A program made the translations under genes and the position numbers. DNA of 20,947 nucleotides. It comes from Desulfobacterales bacterium HSG17 (GTDB lineage: Bacteria; Desulfobacterota; Desulfobacteria; Desulfobacterales; Desulfococcaceae). The notes beneath the pieces are model-generated. The model did no database searches and was not told the origin of the DNA. It worked only from the letters and a program-made list of their open reading frames with translations. The stretch covers positions 1-20,947 of the forward strand of contig JAUCGD010000044.1 of assembly GCA_030377945.1 (NCBI GenBank). Reading direction: 5' to 3'. Of this stretch, positions 8,200-14,818 are shown piece after piece; position 1 is the first letter of the stretch; the number at the start of each line of letters is the position of its first letter.

Positions 8200-9518
8200 A
8201 CCATACCCTTTTCTAATTTTAAATATAATTTTTCATACTTACTGCATATAAGCACAACACATACTAATTGCCATACATTTAAAACAATTACACTCAATGC
8301 GGTAACATATGCAGCACCAACCGCACCATACATTTTTATAGCAAAATAATTTCCAATTATATTAAATACAGCAGTAACTCCTAAAGACATACCGAATTGT
8401 CGTTCACCGACTGATGAGATGAGAGCAAACCCTACGGGACCGGTAGTTGCATTAATAAACATACTTATAGAAAGAATTCTAAGAATTAATGCCCCTTCTG
8501 TGAATTCCATTCCAAAAAGATTCAATAATTGTTTTGGCATAAGCATTGTAAAAAGAAATAAAGGCAATGCACCTAAACCAGACCAAAGCATAGTTTTTTT
8601 TAAAAGTTTTTTATAATCATTAATACGTTTTCCATAAAACGCAGACGTAAATAATGGCGCTGCAACCATGCCTATTGTCCCAAGAACAAATACATTTAAG
8701 CGCGCAATTCGAGAACCTGCGTAATAAATACCCACAGAGTCCATATCTGTCATAGCGCTTAACATTAAAATATCTGTACGATTCATAACCATTTGACTTA
8801 ATCCCCCCATCATCATTGGCAGAGCGATTATGACCCATTTTTTTGTCTCAAATTTTGGTGACGATTTGCGTCCTTCCACTGGCATACAATACAATAACCA
8901 TAAACTTCCTATTAAAAAAACAAGAATTAATGTGATTGAATATATTGTCAAAATATATTTTATATTACTTACGGAAAACAGATATACAACAAATATGACA
9001 AGCATAGGCAATATAATATCGTCGGGAATAATACTAGCATTTATTCTTTGCAGGCCAAAAAAGATTTTACGTCTAATGAGAGAGAACGCTAAAAAAAATA
9101 TAAAAATTGCTGCAAAGCGGAAACTGAATGCCATTTCCTCTGCAATATTAAGCAAATAACTTATAGACCATAAACTGGAACAAAAAATAGTAGATATAAT
9201 AAAAGTAATTTGATGTCCTCTAATAAAAGATCCTCGGAAAAAACTCCATTTTTTTTCTTCCTTATACTGTGCTGTTAAACGCAAGAGTAAACTTGGCCAG
9301 CCTAATGTAGCAAAATTTGAAATAATACTGCTCAAAGTTAGTGTAAAACTGAATATTCCAAATCCTTTAGTTCCGATTGATTGGCTAATCATCGTATGCA
9401 TCAAAAATAGCAGTCCATACCCAAAAACACGCAGAATAAATGCATTTATAGAATTTTTTTTAAGTTTTGAAGAAAAATATTTATCGGATATTAATTTGTA
9501 TTTTTGCAAAATAAGCAT
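8196..9518 (-). CDS. wzx: Wzx-like polysaccharide flippase (MOP superfamily)
   Basis: A 440-residue protein with about 12-14 hydrophobic segments and the typical MOP/PST start NAFILRVFGYGLLFLMHTMISQSIGT-like (quoted in part), where an amphipathic first helix precedes the pore helices. The central MMMGGLSQMVMNRTDILMLS segment (about residues 236-255) is characteristic of Wzx flippases, which move undecaprenyl-linked repeat units across the inner membrane. No clear Shine-Dalgarno precedes the ATG at 9518; an in-frame stop just upstream fixes this as the longest form. It is the first intact gene downstream of promoter copy B, about 400 bp from the predicted transcription start, and overlaps the sulfotransferase gene by 4 bp. 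Confidence 0.85.
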   Translation of the reverse strand: MLILQKYKLISDKYFSSKLKKNSINAFILRVFGYGLLFLMHTMISQSIGTKGFGIFSFTLTLSSIISNFATLGWPSLLLRLTAQYKEEKKWSFFRGSFIRGHQITFIISTIFCSSLWSISYLLNIAEEMAFSFRFAAIFIFFLAFSLIRRKIFFGLQRINASIIPDDIILPMLVIFVVYLFSVSNIKYILTIYSITLILVFLIGSLWLLYCMPVEGRKSSPKFETKKWVIIALPMMMGGLSQMVMNRTDILMLSAMTDMDSVGIYYAGSRIARLNVFVLGTIGMVAAPLFTSAFYGKRINDYKKLLKKTMLWSGLGALPLFLFTMLMPKQLLNLFGMEFTEGALILRILSISMFINATTGPVGFALISSVGERQFGMSLGVTAVFNIIGNYFAIKMYGAVGAAYVTALSVIVLNVWQLVCVVLICSKYEKLYLKLEKGMV

Positions 9519-9540
9519 ATAAAATTAAATTAGTTGTTCA

Positions 9541-9770
9541 TTAAAGGTTTGATAATATGCAGAGCAATATCCTTCCCCGGCCAGTTTGCTTGTACCGTAA
9601 GGAGAAATCGGGTGTGGGTAAGTTCATCGTGGGTTGGAAGTATACATTCGCCAATAGAAGCGCCTGAAGATGCGAGAACAAATCGTTTCATCTTGCTATG
9701 CCTGGTCGCTTCAAGCATGTTCAATATTCCGAACACATTTGCAATTATATCTGCCAAGGATTTTGAACAC
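9541..9770 (-). pseudogene. Internal fragment of NAD-dependent epimerase gene (copy B)
   Basis: The minus strand encodes ADIIANVFGILNMLEATRHS, then KRFVLASSGASIGEC and, in a shifted frame, an SPYG-like segment, SKLAGEGYCSAYYQTF. This is the counterpart of residues ~105-180 of the intact epimerase at 16177-17175 (ADMTANVIGTFNMLEAARHS and so on), with clear nucleotide identity. It lacks the cofactor-binding N-terminus and the C-terminus and contains frameshifts, so it is dead. At its upstream end (about 9770) it is joined directly to the start of a ligase gene relic; at its downstream end it stops about 20 bp before the flippase start. Confidence 0.88.
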
Positions 9771-9834
9771 TGGCAAGAAGTGTGAAGAAGAGAAGAGAAT
9801 ATGTAGTAAATCTTGTTATTGTTTGAGCGAGCAT
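9745..9834 (-). pseudogene. Relic of the 5' end of an O-antigen ligase gene fused to epimerase fragment
   Basis: A 29-codon ORF begins MLAQTITRFTTYSLLFFTLL, aligning with MLAQKIVRFIIYFLLIFTPL of the intact ligase at 19446-20687. After codon ~21 the DNA switches to epimerase sequence (AGTGTTCAAAATCC against TCTGTTAAAAATCC in the intact epimerase). One base missing after the junction, CCTTGG for CCCCTGG, shifts the frame and produces the TAA stop. The start codon, its surroundings (gcggagct-ATG-ctcgctca) and the leader are conserved with copy A, so this mini-ORF may still be translated, but it is too short to function as a ligase. Confidence 0.85.
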
Positions 9835-10058
9835 AGCTCCGCTTGGTGAGTTACAATGTCATTTCCCAAAATAAAAATATGACGATTAAAACCGGTAAAT
9901 CAAAACTTTCTCCACTATTTGAGGCAGAAGATATATGTATATGAAAAAGAAATCAATTGGGTATAAAGGGTATTATAGGGGGAGGAATTTTCTACTCGGA
10001 TGATAGTTTTCAGGAGTATGGGGCAGGTAAAAAAGAGAAGTCAGAGGTGTTTTTTACG
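9835..10058 (-). repeat. Leader copy B, duplicate of the 20688-20908 region
   Basis: From the ATG of the relic upstream to about 10058 the sequence aligns with 20688-20908 with few gaps, roughly three quarters identical by eye. Fully identical blocks include a 25-bp block at 9943-9967 (same as 20795-20819) and ttgagcgagcatagctccgc across the start codon. Similarity stops at tttttac, just where copy A enters the CACAGATT repeat. This places the flippase-sulfotransferase cassette behind a copy of the same upstream region that precedes the 16-21 kb operon. Confidence 0.9.
9928..9956 (-). promoter_or_regulatory. Predicted sigma-70-type promoter, copy B
   Basis: On the minus strand TTGATT (9956-9951) is followed by a 17-bp spacer and TATCTT (9933-9928). 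The same two hexamers with the same spacing occur in leader copy A, while the spacers differ between the copies. Predicted transcription start is near 9921, about 87 nt before the relic ATG and 400 nt before the flippase gene. Confidence 0.55.
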
Positions 10059-10466
10059 ATTTAAAACCGGGGAAAAATCATATTCTTGATTCTAAGGGGT
10101 TATTAATATTGAAATATATTTATCGGGTTCAGTTATATGCATTAGTAACTTCATATGAACACGGATAAAAATATCTTAATTCATCTGAGGTTCATTTTCA
10201 TTGCTGGGGAAGAGAATACCTGAAACGCTTGTGAATTAAGCATATTGGCCCGCCTTGCATGGTTAAACTTATGGCATTAAAACATTATGTCCATTCATTT
10301 TTACAATCTGATGTAACCGTTTATCAGAACAAACGAAAATAACTTTTGTTTCACAAAATGTGATAAAAAATGCAAGCTGAAGGCTATCAAGCCCGACTAC
10401 CCTGTGATAAATTTTTACCAGGGAAGATCAGGTTTGTGTCAGTTGCATTTTTTCCCAGGCATCGGA
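10059..10466. other. 408 bp without recognisable gene
   Basis: Translations in all frames are broken by stops or are short and unrecognisable. The only structures noticed are weak: ccctg...caggg around 10399-10422 and a small tcaca-aaa-tgtga palindrome near 10351. It is probably decayed sequence between the duplicated leader and the epimerase fragment. Confidence 0.4.
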
Positions 10467-10548
10467 TTAGCGGAGTACATTCGCCAATGGGAGCGCCGGA
10501 AGGTGCGAAAATAAATCGTTTAATATTGCTATGTCTGGCTGCTTCAAG
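10467..10548 (-). pseudogene. Short epimerase gene fragment (copy C)
   Basis: The minus strand encodes LEAARHSNIKRFIFAPSGAP followed by IGECTPLI, matching residues ~123-150 of the intact epimerase (LEAARHSNTKRFIFASSGAP, IGECTPPI). The nucleotide match to about 16733-16812 is close and ends sharply at gcttcaag. One of the two serines in the active-site SSG segment is changed to Pro here. No start, stop or flanking domain remains. Confidence 0.85.
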
Positions 10549-10604
10549 ACGGAAAGTTCTCTGTTCAGCCTTTAATAATTCTTTATTTTCTCAATATTAT
10601 GGAA

Positions 10605-10990
10605 CTCGTGAGTCATAAGTTTTCATCATAAATCAGAACGCAAATAAATTGGTGCGGAAATGAGGAAATGCTTTAGTATGAGACGAGCCATCACATATCT
10701 GACCGTTCTCTCAGATGGCCATTCCCGTGATCGTGTCCGCAAATACCCATCATACTGCTCCCATATTGCATTCTTTATATTTAACTGCGATGATAGTAAG
10801 AAGTCCCAAGAAATACTTCCTAACATGACAAAACGTTCATATGCATCCCAGCAGCTTTTAACTGTTTCAAGACAATGATCGGGAACTGACTTCAATAGCG
10901 TATTCTTTTTGGGCTTTCTTGAATGTATGGGCATTTTTTTTGACCAGAAACGATAAGAAAAGACTCTCTTTAGAACTTATGACTCACGAG
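10605..10990. mobile_element. Insertion-sequence remnant with perfect 17-bp terminal inverted repeats
   Basis: ctcgtgagtcataagtt (10605-10621) is the exact reverse complement of aacttatgactcacgag (10974-10990). The 386-bp interval holds one minus-strand ORF (10626-10934) that looks like a transposase C-terminus. Intact ends with a shortened interior make this a non-autonomous (MITE-like) derivative or internally deleted IS. Only a 2-bp AA could serve as a target duplication immediately outside the ends, so the exact family is not assigned. Confidence 0.75.
10626..10934 (-). pseudogene. Transposase C-terminal remnant
   Basis: The 102-residue reading frame ends IWEQYDGYLRTRSREWPSER then TVRYVMARLILKHFL, a basic helical tail of the type seen at the C-terminus of DDE transposases. 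No catalytic acidic residues of a DDE core can be placed and the length is far below that of any full transposase. It fills the space between two perfect 17-bp inverted repeats, which is the main support for the call. The family is not recognised with confidence; if it came from a full-length IS, the N-terminal and catalytic parts have been deleted. Confidence 0.5.
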
Positions 10991-11019
10991 AAGAACTATT
11001 TTTTCGAAAACTCAAGTAA

Positions 11020-12228
11020 TTATTTTCTGTAAAGTATTACTTTAAGCTGCAAATCATCTGCAAAAAAATCCGATTCTGTTCCATTATGTTTCCTCATGCC
11101 TGCAATTATCTTATTCCTGACTCCCATTCCCATATGTTCCACATATCCATAATCTTTCATTGTTTGAATGAGAATAGGGTTTCTGGGAACCCGAAGCCCC
11201 TGTTTCATACGCTCCACACTTACATTATTGGGCAAAGGTCCGGGGCTGATGATTTCCATACGGTCATCATACAAGCATATTTCAATATTGGCAGGACGGG
11301 TCCAATCCCGGTGAACAAAGGCATTAATCAGGGCTTCTCTGACAGCTTCCGGAGAGAAATCCCATTTAATGGTTCTGATCAGATAATTTTTTGAAAGTTT
11401 TTCTCTTGAGGCATGCTGCCTGACTCTGCTCATCAATATTTCCAGGACACCGTCTTCAATCTGCTCTCCTGTGCTGTCCCACAGACCTAAGAGCGGACCA
11501 TCTAAGCCTGCTCTATCCCGTGTATCATAATCCTTTTCTATTCCTGGAAATACAACCCATTCCAGGCCGGCCTGAAATAAAAGCTGTTTTGGCTTTCTGC
11601 CAAACAATATCAATCCTGCAATGGTACATAAGGATTTTTGCGTCTGATCTGTCATATATTCCATGTTTACAAGCAGTCTGAGCCAATCCGAATCATTATC
11701 AGGTAAAGGGTTGAGTTTTCTGATTCGGTCAAAGTAATCCCGGACACGCCTCATATCCAGGTGTGAAAAATCCGTTCCTGAAACCGGCAGAGTTTCCACA
11801 TGTAAAAATCCACCTTCCTGAAACAGTCTCATTTGTTCTTCGCGGGTAGCCAGTCTTGATGTTGAACCAAGCCGGATATAGATATTTTCCCGCCCCCCCT
11901 GACGGAGTACATAAGGTTTTGATATTCCCATATCCACAGTTATTACAGCAACTACCTTATTCTCAATCCAGCATTCCTCATAATACGGAATAATCCGGGG
12001 ATGAATCAGGTCAGCACAGATATTCATTACCCATTCTTCTGTTTCAGAACGATTTATTCCTACAATCGAACCGTCATCATCCACCCCTAAAAGAATTTTC
12101 CCACCTTTAAAATTAAGAAAAGCAACGATTTCCTTTGAAAGTTGTTCCGGTCTTATATCATCCCTCTTAAATTCAATACCGGAATTTTCATTATTTTGAA
12201 TTATACTGAGAATATCTTCAGATGTCAT
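11020..12228 (-). CDS. AlbA_2 (Schlafen-type) and HATPase_c_4 domain protein
   Basis: A 402-residue protein of the 'ATP-dependent DNA helicase-like/AlbA_2' family. The N-terminal AlbA_2 domain (about 12-130) has the SGIEFKRD signature (16-23), EIVAFLNFKGGKILLGVDDDG and a GIN end strand. The C-terminal HATPase_c_4 region has REALINAFVHRDW (297-309, N-box-like), DRMEIISPGPLP, and GYVEHMGMGVRNK (361-373, glycine-rich ATP lid). It ends soon after this, so the winged-helix domain often found at the C-terminus of such proteins is reduced or absent. These proteins are described variously as transcriptional regulators or defence-associated; no function can be stated here. It stands alone among mobile-element debris, 30 bp from the IS remnant, with a weak ribosome binding site (tatagg). 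Confidence 0.75.
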   Translation of the reverse strand: MTSEDILSIIQNNENSGIEFKRDDIRPEQLSKEIVAFLNFKGGKILLGVDDDGSIVGINRSETEEWVMNICADLIHPRIIPYYEECWIENKVVAVITVDMGISKPYVLRQGGRENIYIRLGSTSRLATREEQMRLFQEGGFLHVETLPVSGTDFSHLDMRRVRDYFDRIRKLNPLPDNDSDWLRLLVNMEYMTDQTQKSLCTIAGLILFGRKPKQLLFQAGLEWVVFPGIEKDYDTRDRAGLDGPLLGLWDSTGEQIEDGVLEILMSRVRQHASREKLSKNYLIRTIKWDFSPEAVREALINAFVHRDWTRPANIEICLYDDRMEIISPGPLPNNVSVERMKQGLRVPRNPILIQTMKDYGYVEHMGMGVRNKIIAGMRKHNGTESDFFADDLQLKVILYRK

Positions 12229-12401
12229 AATTTTGCCTATAAGCTGGATGTTCTACTGAATTTTAAGGATATTATGCATCCGTTCTCCGGGTAATATCTA
12301 CCTGAGCCTTGGGATACACTAATAAAAACGAAAAAAATTATGAAAAAATGAACAGGTTAAAAAAAATTGAGCAGGTGGTTTTCGTACTTTCAGATAATGA
12401 A
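12229..12401. other. Intergenic spacer
   Basis: AT-rich spacer between two minus-strand genes. It contains A-rich runs (around 12327-12372). No clear promoter pair or terminator hairpin was identified. Confidence 0.3.
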
Positions 12402-13141
12402 TTACAAAAGCACCTTTAACTGCTCCCTAAGTGGAACAACCATATTCTCGTACTGCTCTTTAGAGATGGTTCCAAAGAGACGAAGGTTTTCAAGCAGATC
12501 TATTTTGCCTTTAAGCTCCCCTTTAAGCTCTCCTTTAAGTTCTCCTTTAAGCTCTCCTTTAAGCTCTCCTTCAGTCAACCCTTCTATTTTCCCTTCCATT
12601 TTCCCCTTATTAAAAATATGTTCAGATATTGTTGTTTCTATCATGCTTGTCTCAGCCTCCTTTTTAATTTCTTTGAAAATATTATCAGGAATTTTCTTAT
12701 ATGCATTCACCCACTGCTCTATCAAAAGCACCTGATCATTGTTAAGATGTTTTTTTATCTGAGCGGCTGCACGGTAAATTTCACGAATCAATTTTTCAGG
12801 ATCAGCATCCCTGTCATTAGCTTTGAGGGCAAGTAATTTGCATAATAGGGAATGTTTTTTGATAAGGTCCCTGCTTTTTTACTGACATCTTCTCTTTTCC
12901 CCTTGTGTTCAATCTGAATCACAACCTCCTGCATCCTGTCATCAATTTCAATCTCCATAACCAGAAATAGATCACCCTTGAGACTTTCCTTCAGCGCCTC
13001 GTAGCGGCTGATGAATTCCTTGTCAATAAATTGGTATTTCCCGATACTTATATTTGGGAAATAATGAGCAAAAAATTCATCGGTAAATGATGTGATTAAC
13101 CATTTGAACAGTCCGTCATGGGTTTTCGGATTGGGGTTCAT
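12402..13141 (-). pseudogene. Rpn-family PD-(D/E)XK nuclease, frameshifted with internal deletion
   Basis: Two overlapping frames make one broken gene. The N-terminal frame (13141-12788) has HDGLFKWLITSFTDEFFAHY and, near residue 85, VVIQIEHKGKREDV, the E-x-[QH]-containing core of Rpn/PD-(D/E)XK nucleases. It then runs into a stop. In the next frame the expected family sequence resumes as DLIKKHSLLCKLLALKANDR, DADPEKL and IREIYRAAAQIKKHLN (12791-12402 and slightly upstream). Between EDVSKK and DLIKKHS the usual middle region of several dozen residues is missing, so a deletion joined the two parts out of frame. The C-terminus carries five GELK repeats. Rpn proteins are DNases that promote RecA-independent recombination; this copy should be inactive unless the fragments are used separately. 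Confidence 0.8.
12510..12569. repeat. Five tandem 12-bp units in coding sequence
   Basis: tttaagctc[ct]cc is repeated five times (12510, 12522, 12534, 12546, 12558), each encoding Gly-Glu-Leu-Lys on the minus strand. One unit has t for c (tttaagttctcc) and the first has cc for tc. The repeat preserves reading frame, so changes in copy number would lengthen or shorten a charged helix in the Rpn C-terminus. Confidence 0.95.
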
Positions 13142-13411
13142 TGTATACCTGCTATGAGATTAAATTAAGTGTAATTATAGGGATAATGTACAACAAAGAA
13201 AGATTGATTTCAAGTTTATTTATAAACGGCAATGATTAACGGGTACAACGAAACATGAAAGAAAACGTTAGCGCTGTCCTTAGTGGCAACCAATGCTTTT
13301 ATGGTCCGCGGCGGTCAAGATTCGGCAAAAAAAGAAATATCCATGTTTACACCTGCCCGGTAAATCGTCAGACTCACCGGAACGGAAAAATCGGCCACGA
13401 TCATCGTTTGA

Positions 13412-13431
13412 CCCGGCAGTAAACTGCCGGG
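13412..13431. terminator. GC-rich hairpin, possible terminator
   Basis: cccggcag (13412-13419) pairs perfectly with ctgccggg (13424-13431) around a taaa loop, followed by ctatttcct. The stem is strong but the T-tract is weak, so this could be a terminator on the plus strand or a small palindromic repeat. Confidence 0.4.
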
Positions 13432-13498
13432 CTATTTCCTGTCGTCCATCCGGGCATACGCTTCAATTTAACAAAACATTTTAAGATATATTCTTAAA

Positions 13499-13607
13499 AA
13501 GGAGTGCCAAACTGAAAGATTTGGCGGTATTTTTAACCCTTTCAATATTCCAACACTGCCAAACGACTCGACTGAGCTCGCCGAAATCTTTCAGTTTGGC
13601 ACTCCTT
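13499..13607. repeat. 24-bp perfect inverted repeats bounding a 109-bp element
   Basis: The arm at 13499-13522 (aaggagtgccaaactgaaag...) is exactly complementary to 13584-13607 (...ctttcagtttggcactcctt), and pairing continues inward through ggcg/cgcc with one bulge. The 61-bp interior encodes nothing. Size and structure fit a MITE-like palindromic element. Confidence 0.85.
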
Positions 13608-13640
13608 AAAATCCTTAACTTAACGGTAGTGAAGCCGGTG

Positions 13641-13688
13641 CTTGGGAACGAGCGAAATCTTAAAATTCCAGAAATGAAAAACCTTTGT
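13641..13688 (+). repeat. Dispersed repeat, copy 1
   Basis: cttgggaacgagcgaaatct followed by taaaattccagaaatgaaaa and acctttg matches, on the opposite strand, 15187-15139 (tttgggaactagctaaatct, taaaattatagaaatgaaaa, actttt) with only a handful of differences over about 48 bp. It is present in two places of this window only as seen by eye. Confidence 0.8.
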
Positions 13689-13883
13689 TATTCATATGGC
13701 CAATGAACGACAACTTTTTCTTCTGGCATACAGGGAGTGGGATTATATGGATATTCTCAATTTTGATGCTGTTGCAGGACATAAGGGACGTGAATAATAA
13801 TCTGATCCGATTGGATATAACAAGATTCAGGTCTGAGCTGTTTTCCGATTCTTTATCCATTCCTGAATTTGCTCAAATGATTC

Positions 13884-14027
13884 TCATTTGAAAATTCGTT
13901 CACCGAGTTCCGTAATTACATCAGTATTGAGATGCTCCAAACGGGCTGCAAGAATTTCTGGTGAACCCCAAAATCTTCTTGAAAATTGTTTACATAACAG
14001 ACGTATTTCAGGATTTGTTTCAGATTG
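13884..14027 (-). pseudogene. Orphan C-terminal fragment of an Rpn-family protein
   Basis: In one minus-strand frame 14027-13884 reads IRLLCKQFSRRFWGSPEILA, ARLEHLNTDVITELGERIFK and a stop, with no start codon upstream (a TAA closes the frame). It matches the end of the truncated Rpn protein at 15365-16180 (LLCKQFSRKFHIAPEMLAA) and continues with the LEHLNTDVITELGERI tail that the latter lacks. It is therefore the end of a second, otherwise lost Rpn gene, lying directly downstream of the nucleotidyltransferase gene. Confidence 0.78.
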
Positions 14028-14041
14028 TTAAATTTTATTAT

Positions 14042-14064
14042 TTCAGAGATATATATTCTCTGAA
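14042..14064 (-). terminator. Hairpin after the nucleotidyltransferase gene
   Basis: ttcagaga (14042-14049) and tctctgaa (14057-14064) form a perfect 8-bp stem with a 7-nt loop, starting 5 nt after the stop codon on the minus strand. The following sequence is A/T-rich (aataataaaattt) rather than a pure T-run, so termination is plausible but not certain. Confidence 0.45.
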
Positions 14065-14068
14065 TATA

Positions 14069-14818
14069 TCATAAATATCTCTCATGCACCATCCTAATGT
14101 TGCGGCTATTGCTGAAAAGTGTATTGTCATTTCCCTGTAATATATCATCTGCAATCTGATTCAGTTCTTTTTTAAAAATCTCCGGTTGTACAGGAGTTAT
14201 CCATTTTATTTCAGAAAGCATGTTCTCAGGAAACGACCGCAGAATATTAAACAAAACTATCGGATCAATACCGGCTTCTTTGGTTTTTGCCTCCTGCATT
14301 ACAGATATCCAGTTAAAATTTTTGTATTTTGAAATAATCCATATATCAGCAATATCTTTTGCTTCGTAGCGGAATACGGCTGACAATTTGTTGGACAATA
14401 TATTTTGCCAACTATCAATTTTACCAAGTATCCCATGATTTTCAAATCCCTTGTAATGAGATGCCACATCATTGACTATATCAATTTTTAACTCGGTTTC
14501 TTCATGTCCGACATTTTTTTTCAAAAAAAATTGCGTATAATTTTCATATTTCTGTAATCGCTTATAATCAATTGAAAACATTCCATATGCCTGAGCTGAC
14601 TCTAACTTTCCGAATAGTATCTGAACATATGAGGCATAATTATTATCCTGATTTACAAACAGATCAAGATCATCGGAATATCTGTGATTAAAGTATCCTC
14701 TGCTGATTGCTGTACCACCGGTTAGATAAAAGGGTGTGCCTGATTTTTTTACGATATTCAGGATCCCATCCTGAAAAGGATACAGGTTCTCCTTGTAATA
14801 TTTTCCGTGCAAACTCAT
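14069..14818 (-). CDS. AbiEii-type nucleotidyltransferase (toxin family)
   Basis: A 249-residue protein of the nucleotidyltransferase AbiEii/AbiGii family, the toxin part of type IV-like toxin-antitoxin and phage-abortive systems. It has the polymerase-beta-like core: FYLTGGTAISRGYF (30-43, the GG-S/T signature), then RYSDDLDLFV (46-55) with metal-binding Asp 50 and 52. Later ILSNKLSAVFRYEAKDIADIW (about 140-160) fits the conserved K...R...KD..D region. Members transfer nucleotides to RNA acceptors such as tRNA 3' ends or to GTP. The start overlaps the upstream partner gene by 131 bp in another frame; residues LYPFQDGIL at 12-20 look like the normal family N-terminus, so the chosen start is reasonable. 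Confidence 0.8.
   Translation of the reverse strand: MSLHGKYYKENLYPFQDGILNIVKKSGTPFYLTGGTAISRGYFNHRYSDDLDLFVNQDNNYASYVQILFGKLESAQAYGMFSIDYKRLQKYENYTQFFLKKNVGHEETELKIDIVNDVASHYKGFENHGILGKIDSWQNILSNKLSAVFRYEAKDIADIWIISKYKNFNWISVMQEAKTKEAGIDPIVLFNILRSFPENMLSEIKWITPVQPEIFKKELNQIADDILQGNDNTLFSNSRNIRMVHERYL

Larger units (their letters stand above)
13142..13883. other. 742-bp non-coding region holding repeats
   Basis: No convincing gene. It holds a GC-rich island (about 13270-13460) with an 8-bp hairpin, the 24-bp inverted-repeat element (13499-13607), one copy of a dispersed repeat (13641-13688) and a 34-codon plus-strand ORF (13696-13797, starting MANERQLFLLAYREWDYMDI) of unknown status without a good ribosome binding site. 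Confidence 0.45.

Noticed and set aside
9534..9785. Plus-strand ORF of 83 codons
   Set aside because: Antisense shadow of epimerase fragment B.
10370..10618. Plus-strand ORF of 82 codons
   Set aside because: It is the antisense of epimerase fragment C plus unrelated flanks; the protein is not recognisable.
12510..12569. Five regular units taken as a CRISPR array
   Set aside because: 12-bp perfect tandem units without spacers, inside a coding frame (GELK repeats).
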